Shown here piece by piece: positions 21,850 through 33,313 of a DNA stretch of 64,000 nt. The notes beneath the pieces were generated by a model. That model did not search any database. It saw only the letters and a program-made list of their open reading frames with translations, and was not told the DNA's origin. The stretch lies in NCBI GenBank assembly GCA_002118135.1, contig BDIU01000079.1, forward strand, positions 186,001-250,000, in the 5' to 3' direction. The DNA comes from Trebouxia sp. TZW2008. Its lineage: Eukaryota > Chlorophyta > Trebouxiophyceae > Trebouxiales > Trebouxiaceae. The position numbers and the translations under genes were made by a program. How positions within the stretch are numbered: position 1 is the first letter of the stretch; the number at the start of each line of letters is the position of its first letter.

Positions 21850-24032
21850 TCAAAAGCGTATGATAGGGTTGACTTCCTCTAAACGCAGTTCATAAGCCCC
21901 AGTCCCTAGGACCACTTTCACGTCATCCCCAGTTAGCGAGTGTGTGATATTTGGCAGAGGAAAGCGCACCGAGCCACAGAACTGCATTGCAAGAATCCTG
22001 TCATTGTCTGTTGCAAGGTGCAAGCATGACATACTGCCATTGTGGCACTCATGATGACTGTTGCTTGCATGCAATTGACCACCTACTGGCAACCCTGTAG
22101 CACAGCTGAAGAACAGCAAAGCATTTTGAAAGCATGCAACGTTCAAAGTGGCTGTTATGCATGCAATAAGCTCAAAAGTTGCTGTGGTTGACTTGCGAAT
22201 GTGATGCAAAGAGTTGACTGTCTATACCGGTATGTGTCAAGCTCATGATGACCTGTTGGCAGCAAAGTATGCAGACTGAGATGAACACATGGCAGAGCTG
22301 CTGATCACTGACAGCAAAGGCATCAAGAGACCACTCACAAGCTGACATGCCCTTTAGCAACGTACACTAGCAACTGCTTGTATAATGGGCTCTGCATCGA
22401 GTTTGTTTACACCAGCCGTAAAATTTTGTCATAGTCGGATTTGGGGCTACACACACTTGATGGCTATATTTTTGCAAAGCTGTGTTGCTTACCTCAAAGC
22501 TCACTTGCTTGCGTACTGGGATTGTCTGCCGAAATGCCAGACCCTTACTCCTAGACGTAGCCGCATCATGTGCATTTCCAATTCCTATGTGGAAGCTTGG
22601 CTTGAAGCGCATCTGGCTGCCTAGAGTGTCTGCAACGCACGTCAGCAGCTTCCTTGGCAAATTTGCAACACAAGTCTGCTGTATGGCATGAGGCCCATGG
22701 AGTTCTGGTCAATGCTGATTCTCACACAAAAGACAAACAGGTTGCATCATGAGTCAGCCCTAGACCTATTGCTGTTGAGGGCTAAGGGTCTGTTTATTGC
22801 TGCTGTTAAAGCAGCAATCCAGGGCTGCCTTTATAGGCAGACGCTTCCGTCGTCACGCCTAGCGGCACAGATGTTCCTGTTCTTCCTTTCAGGGGTAAGC
22901 ATGCTGCTCTATTCATTCGCATTCAACAGCTTGACTCGCACTTGAGCAATCCTCTTCTGGAATCAACAAAGTCAAAAGAGGGGCCAGAAAACAAGTATGT
23001 TAGATGATCAGGAATGAGTATGTGGCAGCAACTCACCCTTGTAATCGCAGCGCCCACTTAGGACAATGCTGCCAAAAGGCCCTGCATCAAGCCTTTTCCT
23101 GCAGCTTGCTAGCCTATCATTAATTTATATGAGAGACTGTTCAGCAAGGTTTCTATGCTTGGAATCACAGCAATTGGCACTCAAAGTCTGCAGTTGCTGG
23201 GGCCTTGCTGAGCATGATGCAAACTTGACAGAAAATGGAGTGCTGAGGCAATTGCAAATGCCAGCATGGTATGAACATACCTGTACTCCACAGCCTTTTG
23301 TGCAAGATCAAGACTGATGTGCCCTCCCAAGAAAGCATCCTGGCAATCGCATCAGAGGGCGTCAAGAGGCAAGCAATGCTGGTAGTGCTCATTCATGAGC
23401 AGCTTGAGTCAGCATTTGACAATGCTGTCACATGCTGAGTGTGTGGTTTTCTTGCAGCTGTATTCTGGCATCAAAGATAAGACGCCCATGCAGAGTGCTG
23501 GGCAGATGTTATAGGCATTGCAGTGCTCATCCACTAAGGCAAAACATCCTGTTTACTTTTTGCTCGCTGCCTCCTCATGTACAAAGGCTTTTGCGAAGCA
23601 CTTAAGAAGAGCTTGCTGTAGCATTGCTGATTGCGCAAGAGCAATTGTTGCATGACTGATGGGGAACACGCAGTATTTCAAGACAGGTGTGAGTCATACC
23701 CGACACAGCATGCTGCACATCATGTCTCCTTTTCTTGTGATGTCCAGTTGAGCAGTAAAGCAAAGGGGCCAATAATGAACCTGCGTCAAAGCAACATCAT
23801 GAACTCTGAGCTGTGGCTGGAGAACTCAGTACTGGTCCTCAAAAAGGTTCAAGCAGGGAAGTACGGTGAAGCCCCTCGGGGAAACCTGCTTTTGAAGCTT
23901 CAGCTTCTGGAAGACTTCCCTGGCGCAAGTGATGCTCAGAGGGCGGGTGTCGGACTCGTTAAGCTTCAAGCGATGAGGTCGCCTTCGAGCAGCGCTAGCG
24001 TTGAAGGCGGAAACATCTTGGGCCCGGAACAT
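21850..24032 (-). CDS. Probable beta-barrel membrane protein, unrecognised
   Basis: Minus-strand exon series ending at a stop near 21850. Plausible exons encode, in order, a possible targeting N-terminus (MFRAQDVSAFNASAARRRP), GRLIFDARIQL, DAFLGGHISLDLAQKAVEY, LDAGPFGSIVLSGRCDYKG, QMRFKPSFHIGIGN with SKGLAFRQTIPVRKQVSFEV, and RILAMQFCGSVRFPLP through KVVLGTGAYELRL to the final EEVNPIIRF. Alternating polar/apolar strands and a C-terminal Phe are typical of outer-envelope or outer-membrane beta barrels. A TGD4-like lipid-transfer barrel or another plastid outer-envelope protein is possible, but I do not recognise the family. Exon boundaries are only approximate, and the link between the first and later exons is uncertain. 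The gene is divergent from the malonate-CoA ligase. Confidence 0.42.
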
Positions 24033-24520
24033 TGTTGCGATGCGTCTGTGATCTACCCGAATCGCGGCACTTCTCTGCCAGCAAGCCTGTAAAGACTTAG
24101 ACGCAGGTTCTTGGGAAGAATTAGGTCAACCTTCTGCAGTGCGTGCTGCTCGGCCAAGCGTGTCCAAGCTACTTTCTCTGCTGCCTTTTACGCAATGCGC
24201 ATCGCAGGAAGTATCGACATTGTAAGGAACGCGAGAAACGCTGTCGAATCGAGCAGCGGACATGATCTCGGACGTATCGAAAGTTGAGCAGACACTAGAC
24301 TGTCATTTGTGCCGAGTGAGTCATCGTACTAAACAGTAAGCCATTAGTCATATTACTCAACCTTGCAATGGTGATTGAGGCACACAGACAACCTAGCACA
24401 ATAAGATCACCGGCGCGAGCCACGGATATGATACCCTACTGCTGATGCTAGCAGAGAGCCTTGAGATGCGCTGTGCAAGGCCCACTTCCTAGCTCTCGTT
24501 TGCTTGCTCAAGACGCAAGA
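24033..24520. promoter_or_regulatory. Divergent intergenic region before malonate-CoA ligase
   Basis: About 490 bases separate the proposed minus-strand start at 24032 from the ATG at 24521. No TATA box or repeated motif was recognised. A shared promoter is inferred from the head-to-head arrangement. Confidence 0.3.
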
Positions 24521-27127
24521 ATGGACGTGGTGCGTGCTGCCGCCAGGCACCTCAGCAGAACCGCCTGCGTAGACGTGAAGGGCAATTGGTAAGTCTGTGA
24601 AAGCGCGTGTTTGATGTGACCCAGAGTGGCTCTCGCGCCCGAGGCAGTTGTGGGCTTGAATCTGAATCTGCATGCAGGTCGTACTCAGACCTTTTGTCAA
24701 AGTCTGCTCAGATAGCGGCAGCTCTCACCCGCACGCAGCACGGTGAGAAATCTGTGTCCCCTAATGTCTCTATATTTCATAGCGAGAATAGCTCAGCTCT
24801 GCTGCACACTTGGCTTCGGTTTGCATGCTTAGTCAACTCCCAGCCAATCCACCCTTTGTTGGCTGTATACTGTCACCGATACAGGAGTCACTCAAATCTG
24901 GCAATCAAATTCAAATTGAAGGCTCAAAGTATTTGTATCTTGCAGGCAATGCACCGCAGTCCACTGTGGCTATTATGGCATCACCTGGTCGCCACTATGT
25001 GGAAGCCACCTGGGGTGCCTGGTTCAACAGAGACATTGCTGTTCCATTGTGTCTGACCCATCCAGCAAGGTGACACCAGCACTGCCTTGAAAGCCTGAAA
25101 TCAAACGAGCCTGCATCCTGTCTGATCGTGGCCAAACATCCTCAAGCAATGTTGTGAAGGAGGCATAAGCGTTTAGCTCCACATGCCTGCCCACACTGAG
25201 TCCTGCATGGAATTGCACAATGCGTTCTTTTGACTGCTTAGTCTGAGTATACACTGTGCTCATTTTCGATGTGTTGAGCATCTTGGCTCTAGATGAGAGT
25301 AAATGCATGACTTACAATTGCGCGCCCCTCTCATGCAAATGGATGCTGCACTGTCATATGCGGAAAACGCAGACAGAACCAGCATTGCTGCCTGCAGTAT
25401 CAAGTCAGACATCCCTTGTCACATTATTGCTCAGGCTTTGATTGCGTTGCTGCAGTGAACTTCAAACCTAAACATCTCATGCCACATCGCTCAAATCTTG
25501 AATGCATTGCTGCAGTGAGGTTCACAGCTAGCCATCTGTTGCCACAACGCTCCTCAGATCTGCATGTGTGGTTGCAACGAACATGAGCATGTCACTGACC
25601 ATTCACGTGCACAGTCAATATTGGCCACCACCACACGATTCAAATTGCATGCATTGCTGCAGTGAACTTCAGTACGTCATTGAAAACTCAGAGGCCCAGT
25701 CAATCTTGACTACAAAGCAGCATGCTTCCCAAATGGAGCTGCTTGCAACAAAAGCCAACATTGACATGCACCTATTGGACAGCAACAGCACCAATGAATC
25801 CAGAATGGACACTTTGAGCAGACTTCAGCATGCAGCGCAAAACAGCATAGAAGAAGCTCAGCAGGCACTTGATCAGCATCTGTCTGCAGTGGATCATGCT
25901 GATGAAGATGGAGCATTGATTGTGTACACTAGCGGAACCACTGGCAGGCCTAAAGGTGGGTCAGCTGTATTCACGTGCTGCTGTTGTGCTTGTGCTGCGG
26001 GAGCCTTGCACACCCACAAAAGCCTCAGAACGCAGAACACAGGTCCAGGGGTTGTGCCAGGCGTGGGCTTGGCAGCAGGAGGACCATATTCTCCATGCCC
26101 TGCCCTTGCATCATGTCTATTGCATCATCAATACCCTGTAGTGTACACAGAACAGCAGTGACGGGCTGGTTCTGCAGGAGCTTTGCATTTCCTCAAGAGC
26201 CTGAGGATGCAGATTCAGGTGTTGTGCCATGTGCTTATCATGATTGCAGCATGCAACGGATCTGCAATTGGGATGTATGTGTCAGCTGTTTGCAAACACT
26301 GCTGTTGTGCTTGTGTTGCAGGAGCTCTGCATACCCACAAAGGCCTCAGGACACAGGTTCAGGGCTTGTGCCAGGCCTGGCAGCAGGAAGACCGTACCCT
26401 CCATGCCCCACCCTTACACCATGCCCATGGTGTCATCAACGCCCTACACCGTGGTCCCTATAGCGACAACATGCCTATGCCTATGCTGCAGGGGCTCTGC
26501 ATACCCACAAGGGCTTGAGGACGCAGGTCCAGGGCTTGTGCCAGGCCTGGGCTTGGCAGCAGGAAGACCGTATCCTCCATGCGCTGCCTCTACACCATGT
26601 CCACGGCATCATCAACGCCCTCTACTGTGCCCACTACAGCGGCGCCTGTGTAGAGTTTCTGCCCAAGTTCTCTCCGGACACTGTCTGGGAAAAGCTCAAG
26701 GCGAGTGTTCATCACCTTGATTTACTTTGTTTATGTCTCTTTTCTGGTTTTGAGCTCACTTTGCCTTTCTGTGACAAGCTCAAGGTAAGACTGGATTTTG
26801 TCATATCTGCTGTCCAGTCACGTGGCTTACGACAGGGTGTCATCATTTGCACCAGCCTGGCATGGTATTTATCAATGTAATGCTTGTTTCTGGATCCTTT
26901 GTGAGCAGCTTTGCGCTTGTCGTCGTGTGTGACATGCCAGTGAGATTTTGCAACCCGGCTAGGCGCAACAAGAAGCAAAAAAGTGCCTCCGAGAGACCTG
27001 TGTCTGAAGCCATCTTGTATCAGCGCAAATTGGGCATCTCACCTGTTTGCTTTGTGTGATAACTGTTCTTATCTCATGTCTCCTGCTGCTGCTGCTGCTG
27101 CTGCTGCGTCTGCTGCTGCTGCTGATG

Positions 27128-27183
<56 letters not shown>

Positions 27184-30100
27184 AGCAATGTGCAAAGTGA
27201 CAAGGTGCTGAATGCTACAGAGGCGACAAGGCACACAAACAACTCAATCAGCTGCTGAATGCTGCAGAGGCAAGAGGATCCAGTCACAGTATACATGGGC
27301 GTGCCCACCATGTACAGCTACCTGCTGTCCAAGTACGACGCAGCGTCACAGCAGGATCAGCAAGAAGCTAGGTGGGGTTCCGCTTGGAGCATGCATAGGG
27401 CTTGTTGATGTACCTGTGTGTCTGCCTTGCTGATTTGTTCTCCGTCTGGCTGAGGGGGGCTTATTCTAGGCGATCATTCATGTACAGCAAGTCTTACTGC
27501 AGCTACATCTATTCTTTTGTCTGGCTGAGTCGTGCCCACCATGTACAGCCACCTGCTCTTCAATTATGATGCATCGTCACAGCAGGATCAGCAAGATGGG
27601 TTGAGGCCCTTTATGGATGCATGCTTAAGGCACAATGCTGAGCGCTTGTGCGGCACTCCCAAGTTGGATGCATGCAAACGCCACTGCTGAGCTTCCATGC
27701 ATCTCCTCTGTTACTCCTGCTTTCCTTTTCATTGTGCTGACGGGTGCGCATGATAGACAATTGGTCAGATACAACAAACGTGCCTGCAGCTCTGTAACCA
27801 CAGACCAGATATACATGCATGAGGGCTTTGTGTCTCTTCATGAATGTAGTAGCTCAACAAGTGCACTTGGAGGCATCCGTACGCAACAGACAGTGTCAAC
27901 ATCAGATTTCAACATTTACAGAAGAACGCAAAACCAGTACAACTGTATTAAGTCACAACGTTGTCGCTTGTTGGACTTTCTGGCAACAGCTGGGGGTGTT
28001 CTGTGTGCATAGGGAGGCAGCCAAGAGGCTACGTCTGACTGTGAGTGGGTCTGCGGCTTGCCCCCTGCCAGTCATGAGCAAGTGGGAGAAGCTTTCAGGT
28101 AGGGCAGATTGTTGTTCTGCAACCGCAATCTATTGCCTGTGACGAGCCAATCTATTGACCTTTCTCATCGCAATTGCTTCCACTAGAATACACTTCTTGT
28201 TTGGAATCATGCTTGTATAGCTTACTTCAGAAAGCCTCTTCCTGTCCTTTTCTGCTGCACTCTTTGCTCAAGTGAAGCGTGCTTTCCTTAACATGCATAA
28301 TGCAAAATTTGAAAAAGCTGCTCCTGCCTGCTTGAGAAGGCGCATAGAAGCTGAGTGCACTGTCATTGTCTGGAACATGCATGGCATGGTCTGACCTGAC
28401 AGGACTTGAGCTACACAAAGCTAGCACCCGTGTCAAGATGTGTCGTCTATCATGTTTACAACCATGGTCATCGTCATCGTCACTCTGTGTCTTGCAGTCA
28501 AAAGCAAAGTGCAACTTGCAGGTGAGAAGCTATTGGAGCGATATGGCATGACAGAGACAGGCATGGTGGTCAGTAATCCCCTTCAAGGTACGCTTCATCC
28601 TATGTATCACTCCCTATTACTTTTCTGCCTTCTTCCTCTGGGATCTCTGCTGTTTGCAAATAATCACCTTTTCTTTGGCTGTGCCTTGAAGCGTCTTGCG
28701 TCCTGATGTCTCAAACTTCAGGTGCTGGCTTCCTGCACGGTACTGGACGTCAGCAATCTTTAAGCATGGATCTTGTGCTTATGCGCACTCTAAATCAGCT
28801 GTGCTGACCTCTCACTGTACCACAATGAATCACTGCACTGTGCTAGCATTTCAAAATGTGGCTGCTGTGCCTACCTTGCTGACCACCAGAAAGCTGCAGA
28901 CCGCATGCTTATCATTGATATGGTAGGTGTAGCACTGCAGTCTAAATGTAGTGGTGTGAGAAACTAGCACCTCGCCATCTAGCCAGCAATGCTTTTTATC
29001 TCATATGCGCTCTGTAATAGTTGTTTTGATTGCAATGCACGGCACAGCACTTTGGTCATGTTTGCTATGCACACTGCATTCATGTATCAGCAGCAGCAGA
29101 GTGTACGGAAAGTCTTCAGCATTGCCTATCTTTCATTTAAGCATTGACACAAGGTTGAACAACAGATGCAGCTACCTGTGCCCAGCAGAGTTCAAAATTG
29201 ACCAAGTGACTTCAATCCCAGCGCTGCAGCATCAATGTTGAGCAATCATCTGCACACAGTGCCAACATGCAGGCCATATAACACATTGTATAGTATACTG
29301 TGCAAGGCTGCTGGGCATTGCTTGCTGCCGGAGGCAGTGACTGCATACACATTGACACGGCTTGCTACAATAATGCAAGAATCATTGCCATCAGGCATTT
29401 TACAGTCTGAGTAACCATGCTGAGGAGTAACAGTACTGGTTTATTCAATTTTGATATCAGCTGATTGCAATTTAGCATGAGAAAAAGTAATCAGTGCCTG
29501 TGAGTTTCTGTGCAGGAGACAGGCGTCCTGGCACAGTGGGGCTACCCCTGCCAGGGGTCTCCGTCAAAGTGGCTCCCCTCCCTGAAGATGCTGATGAAGA
29601 GCAACAGGAAGGAGACAACTTTGTGCAAGGTCAGACTGCTGACATAGTTTTGTTGCCAGCATTTTCATGAATGCATTTCCAAATAAGGCAAACAATTTGT
29701 GCTTGGGGATGAGAAAAGTCGTCGTGGCGCTCAGATTCTAGGTGTCAGCTGTCCATGTTGCAGCAGTGACTTGCACATCGATTGCTGTTTAAGTTGGCAT
29801 CAATCAGAAACAAACGCAAATTGGTGGCAAAGCACACAAAATTGGCAGCGCCACATCTGTCTGGCAGAATAAAAGAAGCATTAGCTGGCACAGCATGGCA
29901 CAAAATTTGTACAGAAATACCTAGCATCTATGCCTGCAGGTGCATGGTAGCATGAGTGACATCATGGTCCTCATTAAACTTGTTGCTATCTTGAAGATTG
30001 TGATTGCTGTTTTGTCAAATTCTGCGACTGTTGTTGATATGGTCATGAAGCCACTGTGCTCCAGGGCCAGGTGAGCTGCTGGTGAAGGGGGACAACCTGT

Positions 30101-31643
30101 TCAAGGAGTACTGGCGTCGCCCAGATGCCACTGCAGCAGCCTCCCATGCACTAGACTTCATGCTGTGCTGTCAAGCGTCCTTTATGTCTTCACGCTTTGC
30201 CTGCTGTGCTGCAGGGCCAGGTGAGCTGCTGGTGAAGGGGGACAACCTGTTCAAGGAGTACTGGCGCCGCCCAGATGCCACTGCAGCAGCCTCCCATACA
30301 CTAGACTTCATGCTGTGCCTGCTGTGCTGTCAAGCGTGCTTTACGTCAAGCTTCATGCTTTGTCTGCTGTGATGCAGAGCCAGGTGAGCTGCTGGTGAAG
30401 GGGGACAACCTGTTCAAGGAGTACTGGCGTCGCCCAGATGCCACTGCAGCAGCCTCCCATGCACTAGACTTCATACTGTGCTGTCAAGCGTCCTTTATGT
30501 CTTCACGCTTTGCCTGCTGTGCTGCAGGGCCGGGTGAGCTGCTGGTGAAGGGGGACAACCTGTTCAAGGAGTACTGGCGCCGGCCTGATGCCACTGCAGA
30601 GGCCTTTGACCAGGACGGCTGGTTCCAGACGGGCGATACTGCAGCGTCTCAGGTAGACCTGCAGCATCATTTCACACCATCTCAATGTAGTCTGCAAATA
30701 GCCCACCCATCCAACAATCCTGAGTCCTATAGCCGCTCACTTTCACAATCAGATCGGCAGGTCAGATTGCGTTGATTGCAGCATTGAGCAGGTTGGAACC
30801 TGTGCTGTTAAGCCCTTGACTCACCAGGAATGTGGCGAACCTCAAGAAAAAAAAGCAGACTGCAAATTCCATGTCGTTGTGTGACTGCTTTCAGGGTGAC
30901 CCACCTTATTGGAAGATCCTGGGACGCTCTTCAGTGGACATCATCAAGAGCGGCGGCTACAAGATCAGCGCTCTAGGCATTGAGAATGCGCTGCTGGCTC
31001 ACCCAGACATCAGCGAGTGCGCTGTGGTTGGCATTGAAGATGAAGTGCAGGGCCAGATAGTGGCAGCTGTTGTGGCATGCAATGAGGGTTCTGATGAGGT
31101 AAATGTCAGTCAGTGAGTCAATCATGTAGTCAGTCACTCAACTGATCCATTATTTGATCAATCAAGTGATTGAGCTTCTGGGATACTTAATGGGTTCATG
31201 CAGACAACGTCAGAAGTCAACTAATGTTTGTTGTTTGACAAACCAAAACACGTACTTTTCCAAGCCTTTAATTCAGTCCATACTGGAAGGGCTTCCATAG
31301 TCACTGTCTGTGAGCTGGCCGGCAAGCGTACATCAACAGATGGTGGCATTGAAAGAAAAGTCCACGCCGAAAGTCCGCGCCGTCAGGCATCATAGCAGAC
31401 GCCTCTGTCTTAAGAGGCAGCCCGGGACATTATGGCGCCCATGCAGGCATAGAGTGACTACTTTGGCATTGACTTGTATGTGTTTTGCAGGTCACTCTGG
31501 ATGGTTTGCAACAATTTGCAGCAGACCGCTTGCCTCCATATCAGATACCCAAGCTGTTGAAGCTCACAGATAGCATTCCGCGAAATGCTATGGGCAAGAT
31601 CAACAAGAAAGAGCTAGTCAAGCAAATGTTTTCCAAGTCATGA
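24521..31643 (+). CDS. AAE13: Malonate-CoA ligase (AAE13 / ACSF3 class acyl-activating enzyme)
   Basis: A chain of exons covers the whole ANL adenylating enzyme: [18 protein letters not shown] (24521-24588), [17 protein letters not shown] (from 24678), [21 protein letters not shown] with AVPLCLTHP (from about 24947), [15 protein letters not shown] with the ATP-binding [11 protein letters not shown] (about 25659-25955), [15 protein letters not shown] (26492-26700), [15 protein letters not shown] (about 27270), [15 protein letters not shown] (about 28012), [17 protein letters not shown] (about 28520), [16 protein letters not shown] (about 29520), [18 protein letters not shown] with GWFQTGDTA (30528-30652), [18 protein letters not shown] (about 30896) and [18 protein letters not shown] with the stop at 31643. 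The family makes malonyl-CoA from malonate in plastids or mitochondria for fatty-acid synthesis and malonate detoxification. Several introns carry exon-edge copies. Confidence 0.9.
25440..25660 (+). repeat. Repeated acceptor edges before an AAE13 exon
   Basis: The intact exon edge reads TTGCTGCAG/TGAACTTCAGTACGTC at about 25660. Upstream, TTGCTGCAGTGAACTTCAAAC (about 25444) and TTGCTGCAGTGAGGTTCACAG (about 25509) repeat the acceptor and first bases, with about 65-base spacing and shared flanks (CAYCTSWTGCCACA). Confidence 0.6.
25985..26445 (+). repeat. Three upstream partial copies of an AAE13 exon
   Basis: The intact exon (from about 26492) encodes [21 protein letters not shown] and continues through [14 protein letters not shown]. 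Upstream copies lie at about 26000-26140 ([20 protein letters not shown]), about 26178-26240 (short, [16 protein letters not shown]) and about 26320-26440 ([19 protein letters not shown]). Each is preceded by an acceptor-like GCAGGAGC or GCGGGAGC. Only the last copy continues to [18 protein letters not shown]. Confidence 0.85.
27078..27183 (+). repeat. Interrupted GCT trinucleotide repeat in an AAE13 intron
   Basis: About 105 bases of GCT units with a few interruptions (GCGTCT, GATGCTCCT). It lies inside the intron between the LPLHHVHG and VPTMYS exons and would be CUG-repeat RNA in the pre-mRNA. Confidence 0.95.
27527..27607 (+). repeat. Downstream partial copy of the VPTMYSYLL exon of AAE13
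   Basis: Reads [22 protein letters not shown]. It matches the 3' part of the intact exon at about 27305-27370 ([21 protein letters not shown]) but lacks its 5' part (QEDPVTVY). Confidence 0.8.
30063..30500 (+). repeat. Three near-identical upstream copies of the GELLVKGDN exon of AAE13
   Basis: Units start near 30063, 30211 and 30378, about 148-167 bases apart; the intact exon starts near 30528. Each begins AGCCAGGTGAGCTGCTGG or a near variant and encodes [21 protein letters not shown]. The first three then diverge ([12 protein letters not shown]) and run into a CTTTGCCTGCTGTGCTGCAG-like acceptor. The fourth alone continues [16 protein letters not shown]. High identity indicates recent tandem duplication. 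Confidence 0.95.
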
Positions 31644-31751
31644 GCCACTGCTGCACCCAAAAGCATAGCCAGATCAGCCAACCTGATCAGATTCAGTAAC
31701 TTCATACATTCGTTGATTTCGAATAACTTGACTTTCAGCAGGGGCTGCAGA

Positions 31752-32282
31752 CTATATATACATATATCTATATGTTGCTTCACTGACCACTGACCATAGG
31801 GTTTGCCACAGTGTTTCATAGGGTTTTGTCATGATTTGTCATCAAGCATGTGGGTCAGGGTGTGTGTATATCATTACATAAGTCTGGCATTTCAAAGCAT
31901 AGGTTTTATGAATTCCAAAAGCACAGCTGTCTGTCTATGTCTATGTGCTTGACCCTATGTGACGGAAGCTTGACACGGCATTTTCCTTAAAAATAAAAAG
32001 AAAACAGGGAGTCCAGTACTTAGGGCTTCACTTCTACTACTATTGTCTATTGAAAAGATAGATAGAATAGAGTAGAATACAGTAGGAATGAGCAATGTGA
32101 CGCAAGCTTGACAGCTTGAAAGGCACTACTTTGTGGATTCTGTGTTCTCTTAGTAAAAACAGATCAGCAAAGAAAGTTGTTTGGAAGCAGTCAAGCTGTC
32201 AAGTAGTAATGGTTACTAAGGATGCTGCATGACACACGCCGCGCTTGCGCGGCACACGCTGCCACTGACACACGCTACATCA
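31752..32282 (+). repeat. Left inverted arm of the retroelement
   Basis: About 531 bases that match the reverse complement of 34761-35440 with scattered mismatches and small indels. Shared blocks include TTGCTTCACTGACCACTGAC at the outer end and CACTGACACACGCTACATCA at the inner end. Confidence 0.9.
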
Positions 32283-33078
32283 TCAGCTATGCGTTTGTTC
32301 CGCTGCTACCTTCTCTCAGGTCAGCAATTTACTCTGGTTACCGATAACCAACCTAATACATTCTTGCAAGCTCAACCTCATTTATCTTGCTGCCAAACTC
32401 GGTGGAGTGAGTATTTGCAATGCTTCAGCTTCTGCTGGGTCCACAGACCAGGAAGGCATAATGTTCCTAACCCTGTTAGTCGCAACTCTGATTTCAAAAG
32501 CCTCAATGCACTTATTGCTGTGGCAACAAGGAGATCTGCTCAAAAGCACTCCTCTTCCTCTTCATCTCCTCCCTGAGCCATCTGTGCTCAGAAGCGCAGT
32601 ACTGGCACACCTGCTACTGGTGCTAATTCTCAAGCTGTGGGCCGTCGTAAGGTTACTCAAACACCTTCTGCAGTCATGGATCGTGCTGATGTTGCAGACC
32701 CATCCTCTTCACCTGCAGAACCTTCACCTATTTGTATTGATTTATCCTTTTGTCAATCAAGCAATGGCTTTGATTCAGACGAATCTAGTCTTGTTCGAGA
32801 AATTGCTGAAGCATATGCTGCTGTCCCTTTCTTTGCTGATGAGCAAGACACTGCAAACATGATTTATATTGAGGGTTTGTGGTGGAAGGACACATGCATA
32901 GTGGTTCCGAATTCCCCGGAAACCAAGCGCCTGATTCAGGACCTTCATGATCATCCAACAGCTGGATATTTTGGCGTTTACGAAACCCTGAAGGCAATCA
33001 TGAGCCGTTTCTACTGGCTTGGCGCCGACAAGGAGGTGCGTGATTACATCCGTCATTGTCCCAGCTGTCAACTCCAGT

Positions 33079-33228
33079 TGTAACAGACTTACGTCTTGAG
33101 ATCCAGGAATTAACATGTCGGCACGTAGGTTCGGACTTTTGCGCACAAGAAAGGTGCTAAGAGCTTAAGTTCGGGTCCTCTCCACGAAATAGTCGTGGGT
33201 TCGAATCCGGTATGTTGCACTAGTTAAC
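33079..33228 (+). mobile_element. tRNA-like cassette 1 (SINE-like), inside the integrase region
   Basis: Starts TGTAAC and ends GTTAAC. It contains an A-box-like TCGGCACGTAGG (about 33118), a perfect pol III B-box GGTTCGAATCC (about 33198) and arms able to form a mostly paired acceptor-like stem (TTAACAT with ATGTTGC). It interrupts the polyprotein between the H2C2 finger and the integrase core. Its leader matches cassette 2. Confidence 0.55.
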
Positions 33229-33261
33229 TTCTTCTGCAAAGCTATCTGGCTTATTGCAAAC

Positions 33262-33313
33262 CTTTAGAAGTACCCGCTAAACCCTTCCTTTAGAAGTACC
33301 CGCTAAACCCTTC
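33262..33313 (+). repeat. 26-base tandem duplication in the integrase region
   Basis: CTTTAGAAGTACCCGCTAAA plus CCCTTC occurs twice in direct succession. It repeats the codons for the VPAKPF stretch before the integrase core and shifts the frame. Confidence 0.95.

Noticed and set aside
25985..26690. Separate small genes from the overlapping ORFs in AAE13
   Set aside because: Each ORF is a chance reading through a partial copy of the same exon.
27078..27183. Poly-Ala, poly-Leu or poly-Ser protein encoded by the GCT repeat
   Set aside because: It lies in an intron of AAE13; the ORFs on both strands are products of the triplet repeat.
30063..30652. CRISPR array from regular ~150-base repeats
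   Set aside because: The repeats encode part of a conserved exon, the spacing is unlike CRISPR and the DNA is eukaryotic.
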